A stretch of 64,000 nt of DNA. Origin: Paenibacillus arenilitoris. Lineage in GTDB: Bacteria; Bacillota; Bacilli; Paenibacillales; Paenibacillaceae. The DNA lies in NCBI RefSeq assembly GCF_014705655.1, contig NZ_JACXIY010000008.1, positions 62,001-126,000 on the forward strand, given 5' to 3'. The notes below the pieces were generated by a model, which did not search any database, had not been told where the DNA came from, and saw nothing but the letters and a program-made list of their open reading frames with translations. Below are positions 1 through 6,361 of this stretch, piece after piece. A program made the position numbers and the translations under genes. Each line of letters starts with the position of its first letter. The stretch's first letter is position 1.

Positions 1-93
1 GTGACGGGCGGGCTGTTCATGATCGCGCAGTCGTATTTGGCGAAGAAAGCGTACGCCCCGAAGGCGGATGTCGCGCTGGAGGGCGGCGCGTAG
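1..93 (+). CDS. 3' end of an unidentified protein (partial)
   Basis: An open frame runs from the window edge to a TAG at 91-93 and gives the last 30 residues of a protein. The visible part has a short hydrophobic stretch (GGLFMIAQSYLA) followed by a charged tail ending EGGA, which could be the end of a membrane protein. It ends 22 bases before the next gene on the same strand, so the two may share a transcript. The family cannot be named from this fragment. Confidence 0.5.
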   Translation: MTGGLFMIAQSYLAKKAYAPKADVALEGGA

Positions 94-115
94 AACAAAG
101 GAGACGATCAATCGG

Positions 116-940
116 ATGTCTGTCGGCGTATTGGCTCATTTATTCGGAAGCTTGCCCTATAAGGAGCTTCCCGCAAAGGTGGCGGCGAGCGGCTTCACCC
201 ATGTGCAGCTTGCGCTGTGGAAGGCGATCGGCGATATCGATTTCAGCGAGCCGGGCAACCTGAGCCCTGGGCTGGCCGGCGCGGTCGGCGAGCAGTTCGA
301 CAAGAACGGCGTCGCGATCTCGGTGCTCGGCTGCTATGTGCACCTGTTCGACCGCGACGAGGCGCAGCGCCGCCGGAACGTGGCGCGCTTCAAGGAACTG
401 CTGCGCTACGCGCGCGACTTCGGGGCGCCGATGGTAGCCGCGGAGACGGGCCGGCACGGGGACGGCGTCTATACGGACCGAGACTGGGCCGTCATGAAGG
501 CGACGCTCGAGGAGCTCGCGGAGGAAGCGGAGAAGCGGGGCGTATTCGTCGGGCTGGAAGCGGCGCAGGGCCATCTGGTCGGCACCGCCTCCGAGCTGGC
601 CCGAATGCTGGAGGAGGTGCCGTCCCCGAACGTCGGCGTCGTCATCGACCCCGGCAACCTGCTGACGGCGGACAATTTCGCCCGGCAGAACGAAGTGATC
701 GAGGAGGCGTTCGCGCTGCTCGGCAGCCGCGTTATCGCCGCGCACGCGAAGGACCGGATGCCGCTTGCGGACGGATCGCTCGGAACGGCGACGGCCGGGC
801 TGGGCGCGATGAATTACGAGCTGTACATGAAGCTTCTTAACCGATACAAGCCGCATGTGCATATCATTATGGAGGAAGCGAAGGAGCATCAGATGGCGCA
901 GTCGAAGGCGTACATCGAGGGCATTCGCGGCCGCGTATAG
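116..940 (+). CDS. sugar phosphate isomerase/epimerase (TIM barrel)
   Basis: 274 residues, the usual length for the xylose-isomerase-like TIM barrel family that includes IolE/IolI-type sugar isomerases. Candidate metal ligands lie at strand ends: Glu in AAETG, Asp in VIDPGN, His in AAHAKD and Glu in IIMEEA. The ATG at 116 was chosen because AAAGGAG lies at 97-103; an in-frame ATG at 68 overlaps the preceding gene and adds an unrelated basic leader. Substrate cannot be read from sequence. A strong terminator follows at 953. Confidence 0.85.
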   Translation: MSVGVLAHLFGSLPYKELPAKVAASGFTHVQLALWKAIGDIDFSEPGNLSPGLAGAVGEQFDKNGVAISVLGCYVHLFDRDEAQRRRNVARFKELLRYARDFGAPMVAAETGRHGDGVYTDRDWAVMKATLEELAEEAEKRGVFVGLEAAQGHLVGTASELARMLEEVPSPNVGVVIDPGNLLTADNFARQNEVIEEAFALLGSRVIAAHAKDRMPLADGSLGTATAGLGAMNYELYMKLLNRYKPHVHIIMEEAKEHQMAQSKAYIEGIRGRV

Positions 941-952
941 CAAGCGGAGATA

Positions 953-992
953 AACGGCAGCCCCGCGGGAATTTCGGGGTTGCCGTTTTTTT
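953..992 (+). terminator. rho-independent terminator after the isomerase gene
   Basis: AACGGCA and CCCCG pair with CGGGG and TGCCGTT around a short loop, followed by a run of eight T from 985. It closes the transcript of the isomerase gene. Confidence 0.9.
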
Positions 993-1149
993 GCCATGCT
1001 CCCATAATGGAACATATTGATCAATGCGATTCGGGGAAAGTCCGATGAGGATCGGAATGGCCGCAAGCGACGATCCGGATGCCGGAGCTTGGGATGCTGC
1101 GCTCGGGAAGGCTGCCGGCATTCGATTGATCAGAGAAGGGGATGAACCG

Positions 1150-2049
1150 ATGGAGCTGACCTATTTGCAGACGTTCCGCGAAATCGTGAAATGGGGGAGC
1201 TACACGCGCGCGGCCGAGCAGCTCGGCTATGCCCAATCGAGCGTGACGACGCAAATCCAGCGGCTGGAGGCGTCGTACGGCGCGGTGCTGTTCGAGCGGT
1301 ACGGCCGAACGATGAGGCTGACGATGGCGGGGGAAGCGCTGCTGCCGTATGCCAGCGAGATGCTCCGGCTGCATGCGGAATCGAAGGAGGTCGTGTCGAA
1401 GCAGTCGGCGGGCGCCTTGACGATCGGCACGATCGAGACGCTGGCCGCTTTTTTCCTGCCGCCGTACCTGCAAGCCTACCGCCGGGATTATCCCGAGATG
1501 AAGGTGAATTTGCAGCCGGGTAACGAGCCGTTCATTATCGAGGCGGTGAAGGAGGGGACGATGGACGTCGGGCTGATCCTCGATCCGCCGCTTGCGGACC
1601 CCGAGCTGCATACTGTTGTAGTGCGGAAGGAGGAGCTGGTCATCGCGGCGCATCCCGATCATCGGCTGGGCGGCCTTGCGGCGGCACAGGTACGGGATTT
1701 GGCCGGCGAATCGCTGATTCTGACCGAAGAGGGCTGCACGTACAGGGCCATGCTGCTTCGGGCGTTGAAGGAGGAGGGGGTCGAGCATCAGTTATCGTAC
1801 GAGTTCGGCAATCTGGAGGCGATCAAGCAGTGCGTCGTCTACGGACTTGGGGTCGCCCTGCTGCCGCGCATCGTCGTGGAGGAGGAGCTTCGGAACGGGC
1901 GATTGAAGGCGGTGCCGTTCTCGCATCCGTCATGCGAGTTCTACACGCAGCTTATTTATTCTCGCAAAAAGTGGATGTCGGCCGCCTTCCGAGACTTCAT
2001 CGCGCTGATGAGAGGCGGGCGGGGCGAAGCATCCAAGATGCACGAGTAA
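1150..2049 (+). CDS. LysR family transcriptional regulator
   Basis: 299 residues with the LysR layout: N-terminal winged helix-turn-helix (about residues 1-60, including YTRAAEQLGYAQSSVTTQI), a linker helix, and a periplasmic-binding-like effector domain from about residue 90. The ATG at 1150 follows AGAAGGGG; the frame is open upstream to 1024 but those codons do not match the family start (MELTYLQTF). No divergent partner gene is present, since the isomerase upstream is on the same strand, so the target is unknown. Confidence 0.9.
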   Translation: MELTYLQTFREIVKWGSYTRAAEQLGYAQSSVTTQIQRLEASYGAVLFERYGRTMRLTMAGEALLPYASEMLRLHAESKEVVSKQSAGALTIGTIETLAAFFLPPYLQAYRRDYPEMKVNLQPGNEPFIIEAVKEGTMDVGLILDPPLADPELHTVVVRKEELVIAAHPDHRLGGLAAAQVRDLAGESLILTEEGCTYRAMLLRALKEEGVEHQLSYEFGNLEAIKQCVVYGLGVALLPRIVVEEELRNGRLKAVPFSHPSCEFYTQLIYSRKKWMSAAFRDFIALMRGGRGEASKMHE

Positions 2050-2178
2050 GGCAAAGCATCAAAATAACCGATGGATGCAATCGAAAACGTTCGATAACTC
2101 CGATAGTGGGTGATATGGTACATTTTATTCAAGCAGTCCGCTGCCGATAAACGGTCATCCCCATAGGAGGAATTGGAA

Positions 2179-2616
2179 ATGGAAAATCAAACTTACTCAT
2201 CTTTAGTACTCGAAATACCCGCGGCTTCGCCGGAGGCCGCTCATCGCCATTATATAAACAAGCTGTCGGTGGAAACGGACGTGGCCGACGTGCGGCTCGA
2301 TCTGGAACGCGGCGCGGCCGACTTCCTGCTCATCGACGTCCGGTCGGCGAAGGCTTACGAGGAGTGCCATATTCCGGGGGCGATCTGCCTGCCGCATCGG
2401 ATGATGACGGAAGAGACGACGGCGGCGTTCCCGAAGGACAAAGCGATCGTCGTCTACTGCTGGGGCCCGGCCTGCAACGGAGGCGCCCGCGGCGCGGCGA
2501 ACCTGTCCGGCCTCGGCTTCCGGGTGAAGGAGATGCTCGGCGGCATCGAGTACTGGCGCCGCGAGGGCGGGCCGGTCGAAGGCACGCTCGGGGCGGATGC
2601 TCCGATTGTGGGGTAA
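2179..2616 (+). CDS. rhodanese-like domain protein
   Basis: 145 residues, one rhodanese domain. It has the family layout LLIDVRSAKAYEECHIPGAICLP in pieces, then VVYCWGPACNGG with the candidate catalytic Cys at the start of the active loop (YCWGPAC), and a C-terminal GGIEYWR. Such proteins move sulfane sulfur or act as single-domain sulfurtransferases. AGGAGG at 2165-2170 is eight bases before the ATG at 2179; a TTG six bases upstream is too close to that site. A terminator follows. Confidence 0.88.
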   Translation: MENQTYSSLVLEIPAASPEAAHRHYINKLSVETDVADVRLDLERGAADFLLIDVRSAKAYEECHIPGAICLPHRMMTEETTAAFPKDKAIVVYCWGPACNGGARGAANLSGLGFRVKEMLGGIEYWRREGGPVEGTLGADAPIVG

Positions 2617-2624
2617 ACGCAATT

Positions 2625-2650
2625 AAAGACATCATGCGATGTCTTTTTTC
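2625..2650 (+). terminator. rho-independent terminator after the rhodanese gene
   Basis: AAAGACATC-ATGC-GATGTCTTTTTT. Nearly the same hairpin recurs at 4135-4161, on the other side of the toxin-antitoxin patch. Confidence 0.88.
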
Positions 2651-2673
2651 TTTGCATCAGTATCTTTCGGATT

Positions 2674-2709
2674 TTGTATGTATATACTACATAGTGTACA
2701 TTCTGTACA
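2674..2709 (+). promoter_or_regulatory. toxin-antitoxin promoter with paired TGTACA operator motifs
   Basis: TTGTAT (2674-2679) and TACATT (2697-2702) are 17 bases apart and could be the -35 and -10 boxes. Two TGTACA hexamers lie at 2695-2700 and 2704-2709, overlapping the -10 box. TGTACA is the reported core of the YefM-YoeB operator in E. coli, and the gene downstream starts with a Phd/YefM domain, so autorepression is likely. The centre-to-centre spacing here is nine bases. Confidence 0.65.
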
Positions 2710-2743
2710 GATTGCGGTAGTATGGAGGTGAGGAGGGGTGAAT

Positions 2744-3160
2744 ATGCAAACCGTATTGAACGCTACGGATGTACGAGCAAACTTCGGCGGATTCATTGAT
2801 ACGATCGTCAGAGAGAAGCCTCAAGCCATTAAACGCAACAGAGACGTCATTATGGCATTCTCCAAGCAGCAAATGAAAGAGTTATTGTCGATTTATGAAT
2901 TAACGTTTGAATTTGAACAAGACGATGATGGTCGATATGCGGGTTCCATAGAGCAAATCGAGGATATTGTTGCGGACGGTTCGACATTGGATGATCTCAG
3001 GATGGAGCTGGCACGCCAATTAACGGAGTATGCCATTGATTATGAGAACAATTACGCTCGATACTACAATACACCTAACCGTCATAAGCATGCCCCTTAT
3101 GTTTTGCGCGTTCTTCTGGAAGACGATCTCGAATCGGTTGCACAAATGTTCCATGCCTAG
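2744..3160 (+). CDS. antitoxin: Phd/YefM DNA-binding domain with HicB-like C-terminal half
   Basis: 138 residues. Residues 1-55 match the Phd/YefM antitoxin fold (NATDVRANFGGFIDTIVREKP, then a basic turn and an 'IMAFSKQQMKELL' helix). The C-terminal part is longer than in ordinary YefM (about 85 residues in total) and contains 'EQDDDGRYAGSIEQIED' followed by a helix, which resembles the partial RNase H-like fold of HicB. ATG at 2744 is seven bases after AGGAGG. Its end overlaps the toxin gene by eight bases. The HicB resemblance is by eye. The gene is AT-rich relative to the flanks. Confidence 0.75.
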   Translation: MQTVLNATDVRANFGGFIDTIVREKPQAIKRNRDVIMAFSKQQMKELLSIYELTFEFEQDDDGRYAGSIEQIEDIVADGSTLDDLRMELARQLTEYAIDYENNYARYYNTPNRHKHAPYVLRVLLEDDLESVAQMFHA

Positions 3161-3374
3161 TTGGAGTGATCTGGAAAACTTCTTAAGGCGTGACGGGTGG
3201 ATTATGGTGCGACAGAATGGCCGGGATAAAATTTATGAAAAAACGCTGCCCGAGGGTGAAGTGCTTCGAACAGCGGTATCAAAAGGAACGGGTGAAATCG
3301 GAAAAGGATTATTCAATCGGATACTAAAACAGCAATTGCGTATAGACAAGGAATATTTTAATTCAAAGAAATGA
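3153..3374 (+). CDS. HicA-like toxin ('cytotoxic translational repressor' type)
   Basis: 73 residues, toxin-sized, and co-translated with the antitoxin by an eight-base overlap. The pattern 'GWIMVRQNG..KIYEK' followed by 'VSKGTGEIGKGLFNRILKQ' follows the HicA double-stranded-RNA-binding-like fold. The GSHH motif that carries the catalytic His in classical HicA is replaced by NGRDK, so activity by the usual mRNA interferase mechanism is not assured. Proteins with this exact layout beside YefM-type antitoxins occur in other Firmicutes. Confidence 0.75.
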   Translation: MPSWSDLENFLRRDGWIMVRQNGRDKIYEKTLPEGEVLRTAVSKGTGEIGKGLFNRILKQQLRIDKEYFNSKK

Positions 3375-3394
3375 TTATGTGACGTTGCTCAGGG

Positions 3395-3999
3395 ACATCG
3401 ACTATATCCACATCAGTAGAAGTTTTTGTGGCATTGTTTTTGGGCAGTGAAAAAGTATTTATCTGAGGAGTACGAGGAGGATATCGAATTTTATCCTGAG
3501 CCGGATATTGGTGATTTACAGAGAGCCCTTATTCATCTTTCGATTAGACTGCAAAAAAGAATAGTATTATTCTTTGATGATGCCGCACATATCGGGCGTG
3601 AAACATCTCTTCAGGAGCTCTTTGATATATTCCGTACTTTATCGTCTAATTCAATTTCATGTAAAGCTACTATTTATCCAGGTGTTACTCAATTTGGTGC
3701 TAGGTAGAGCAGTAACAGGAAATGTGCGTGCATTTATTTCTGCATGTAATACTCTTGTCTCTTATGTTGGTTCTGATTCTAATCTTACACTGTTATCATT
3801 AGAAAATACTTTGAAGTCCCTTTCAACAGAATATTACTGGCCGTTGCTTGATGAATTAGAGCCTAAGTTAGGTCGATATGAACCATTAGTTAAACCAGCT
3901 AGAGAAGTAGCTGAATTTATTTACGAGTCCGTAGTTACTGATATGACGTTGCCTAATTATGGGCCTTCATGTTTAATACACAGGGATCTTTGGATGTAA
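3395..3999 (+). pseudogene. remnant of an AAA/ORC-CDC6-like P-loop ATPase gene
   Basis: Pieces of one protein appear in different frames. About 3410-3480 encodes 'SVEVFVALFLGSEK' and then stops. Another frame (3426-3707) encodes 'KYLSEEYEEDIEF' and a Walker-B-like 'RIVLFFDDAAHIGRE', ending FGAR-stop. A third frame from about 3700 to 3999 continues with a helical C-terminal part ('AVTGNVRAFISACNTLVSYV'). Frameshifts and at least one deletion are needed to join them. Base composition is much more AT-rich than the flanks, suggesting acquired DNA now decaying. The family name is tentative. Confidence 0.6.
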
Positions 4000-4033
4000 C
4001 AGCTAAGTTTGTTGTAACCTAATATAACGCAGT

Positions 4034-4135
4034 GGCGAATGGTGGATTTACAGATCCACGGTTCGCCAACAAAATGTAATTCACAACCGTAATAGGTTGT
4101 GGATTCAGACTGTCGAGACTTTCTCGACAGTCTGA
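4034..4135. repeat. cluster of three hairpins between the ATPase remnant and the SDR gene
   Basis: Three inverted repeats lie end to end: 4034-4067 (GGCGAA/TTCGCC with inner GTGGAT/ATCCAC), 4082-4101 (CACAACC/GGTTGTG) and 4105-4135 (perfect 14-base arms TCAGACTGTCGAGA/TCTCGACAGTCTGA around CTT). They sit directly before a terminator. They could be a degraded mobile-element end, but no transposase remains. Confidence 0.7.
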
Positions 4136-4161
4136 AAGACATCGATGCGATGTCTTTTTTT
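4135..4161 (+). terminator. rho-independent terminator
   Basis: Perfect ten-base stem AAAGACATCG/CGATGTCTTT with loop ATG and seven T. It is oriented for transcripts coming from the toxin-antitoxin and ATPase-remnant side and faces the convergent SDR gene. Confidence 0.85.
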
Positions 4162-4178
4162 GTTGTTGGGTTACTTCA

Positions 4179-5078
4179 TCATAATCCAAGATATTCTCCG
4201 CCGTTAACATGGATGGTCTGACCGATAACGAAGGAGGAATCGTCCGATGCCAAATATAAATACAGCGGCGCAATTTCAAACGGCTGGGCCGCTCTTCTTA
4301 TCGGTACAGGGGGGGCGAACGTCCCGAGAAACCTATACATTTCGGGAGGAAACGTCGCGGCAATCAAGGGGGTCCATGTTCGGCCGGGCGCAACCGCGTT
4401 CACCCGGATGCCTCGTTTGATTAGGGTAATCGCCAATGATCGGGATAAGGAGTTGATCGCTCCTTTGCTTGCCGAATAAACCGCGAACCCTTCATATCCT
4501 TCATCGGATGCAATCGAGCTGGTATTAATAATGACGCTGCCCGGCCGTAAGTGGGGGACCGCTGCTTTTACAAAATAAAAGCAGGAGAAAATATTCGTTC
4601 GAAACGTACGCTCTAATTGATCGGCGGATACTTGGGTGATGTCCGGTTGATAAAACAGGATTGCCGCGTTATTGATCAAGATATCGATCTTTCCGAATTC
4701 GGATAAGGTGAGCCGGACGGCTTGCCGACAAAACTCCTCGTTGCCAATATCCCCGGCGATTGTTAGGCATCGGCGGCCCAGCTGCCGGATTCTTTCTTGC
4801 GTTTCCGCTGCATCTGCGTGCTCGTTAAGATACACCGCCGCGATATCCGCGCCTTCACGGGCAAACAAATACGCGATCGCGCGTCCGATTCCGCTGTCCC
4901 CTCCCGTAATAAGAGCCGCTTTATTTTGGAGCTTTCCCGAAGCGGTTCGGCCGGGCTGCTCCGACACCGGTCGCGGATGCATCAGATACTCCAATCCCGG
5001 TTGGCCGGGCTGAAATTGCAGCGGAAACTCGACGGGGACATTCTCGCATTTGGTCACGAAAGGGTAATGGGCATACAC
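4179..5078 (-). CDS. SDR family oxidoreductase (general stress protein 39-like)
   Basis: 299 residues, the length of the YdaD/YhdF-type SDRs that carry a 50-residue N-terminal extension. The NAD(P) loop TGGDSGIG is at residues 58-65, NNA at 136-138, the catalytic Ser in NTSSIAS near 187 and the YxxxK pair at Tyr201/Lys205. These enzymes reduce aldehydes or ketones; the substrate is not known. The GTG at 5078 is preceded by GGGGGA at about eight bases. Codon use is more AT-rich than the genome average here. Confidence 0.9.
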   Translation of the reverse strand: MYAHYPFVTKCENVPVEFPLQFQPGQPGLEYLMHPRPVSEQPGRTASGKLQNKAALITGGDSGIGRAIAYLFAREGADIAAVYLNEHADAAETQERIRQLGRRCLTIAGDIGNEEFCRQAVRLTLSEFGKIDILINNAAILFYQPDITQVSADQLERTFRTNIFSCFYFVKAAVPHLRPGSVIINTSSIASDEGYEGFAVYSASKGAINSLSRSLAITLIKRGIRVNAVAPGRTWTPLIAATFPPEMYRFLGTFAPPVPIRRAAQPFEIAPLYLYLASDDSSFVIGQTIHVNGGEYLGL

Positions 5079-5113
5079 CTGAATCCCCCATTTCAGTGTT
5101 GGTTACATTCAAG

Positions 5114-5620
5114 TTATTCATTCTGGCGAAATGGGTGACTGCCCAGATAGCGATTGAGAAAGCGGTAAACCGCGATAAGGATCATGCCGTAAATCGGATA
5201 TGTGGGAATAGACCAATACAATTTCCATCCCGGGCTATAATCCAAAAAGCCGAATTGCAGGGAAAGCCATTCATAAAAAATCGCTACGCATGTCCACCCT
5301 GCAAGATATAGAAGAAGATTAATTCCGCGAACCGTCCATTTATCGTAATAATATAAAAAAAAGAACGCAAAGGGCGTATATAAAAATACGTGTGCGTATG
5401 CCCCCATTATTTCGTAGGTTTCATTGTCAAGACATTCGTAAAGTCGAAAAGGAGTCGCAGCTAAAGAATAATCGATCGTCGCGATGAAAGTTACATTGTA
5501 TATCAAGAGAAAGACGATCGTCAGGGGCCTGAAATGCTTTCGAATCATAAGGAAGCAGGACATGAAAAGGATGGAGCATATAACGACATACCATTCGTTT
5601 CCATCGAACTTGAAATTCAT
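5114..5620 (-). CDS. small multi-pass membrane protein (CBO0543-like)
   Basis: 168 residues with about five hydrophobic segments (VVICSILFMSCFLMI, PLTIVFLLIYNVTFIATI, the VFLYTPFAFFFLYYY block, LLLYLAGWTCVAIFYEW, YGMILIAVYRFL). The 'EWLSLQFGFLDY' motif after the fourth segment is shared with the gene just upstream. It lies three bases after that gene, so they form an operon. Such pairs occur in Bacillales, but no function is established. The family name is given from memory of similar layouts. Confidence 0.7.
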   Translation of the reverse strand: MNFKFDGNEWYVVICSILFMSCFLMIRKHFRPLTIVFLLIYNVTFIATIDYSLAATPFRLYECLDNETYEIMGAYAHVFLYTPFAFFFLYYYDKWTVRGINLLLYLAGWTCVAIFYEWLSLQFGFLDYSPGWKLYWSIPTYPIYGMILIAVYRFLNRYLGSHPFRQNE

Positions 5621-5623
5621 CGG

Positions 5624-6094
5624 TTACATTCGCCTCCGGAATAAAGCTAAACGGGTCATGTACATAACTCCAATCAACGCACCGTTATGGAACAACCAGA
5701 ATGCGGCAGACCACCCTATTTTTAACCAGACGTGAACGAATACCCCCATTATACTGGATAGCCATTCAACGCTTGTCGCCGCTGCCGCCCAACCCAGAAA
5801 ATAGATGACTTTCGTACCTCTGCTTTTTATTGCGCAGTACCCGTTGAGAAACAGCAGCGAAATAACGGGATACAGCATGATTCGGTTGAGCAGATGGGCG
5901 AATGCGGGACTCCATTCATCCGGAACGATTGAGCTTTTGATATTCATGGTTTGGATCGCGGAATAATTCTGGAAGATGAGGGAACTGAGACACCAGTAGA
6001 GGAAAATCTCAACCGGATGAAGCCGCTTCCTGCGGATTGTAAAGAAAACGATTGTAATCCCCACATTGACAAGGAGGAAAAAAATAAATTCCAT
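5624..6094 (-). CDS. small multi-pass membrane protein (CBO0543-like paralog)
   Basis: 156 residues with four or five membrane segments and the motif 'VEWLSSIMGVFVHVW', parallel to the EWLSLQFGF motif of its downstream neighbour, so the two look like diverged duplicates. The ATG at 6094 follows AAGGAG at 6106-6111 (minus strand). The frame stays open to 6253, but the extra 53 codons are charged and unlike a membrane-protein start. First gene of the two-gene operon. Confidence 0.68.
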   Translation of the reverse strand: MEFIFFLLVNVGITIVFFTIRRKRLHPVEIFLYWCLSSLIFQNYSAIQTMNIKSSIVPDEWSPAFAHLLNRIMLYPVISLLFLNGYCAIKSRGTKVIYFLGWAAAATSVEWLSSIMGVFVHVWLKIGWSAAFWLFHNGALIGVMYMTRLALFRRRM

Positions 6095-6361
6095 CGGCCC
6101 TTCATCTCCTTCGCAACGCCAGTAAAATAACTCTATCTCATTAATATTTGTGCTTAGATGGGGAGTTATTCGGATTGGCTGGGCAGCTTCTGAATCATCA
6201 ATAAGTGCTCTTCGCCGCGAAAATGATCGGAGATCCCGCCAGCCTTTCGGCACGCCGCCTCCTTTATGACGAATTCGTAACCCGCAACCCGCTTTCCCGT
6301 AGTAAAATAGGAATCGAGCCCTACTGCCAAGACATTAAAAGAAGTTGAGGGAATACACCAT

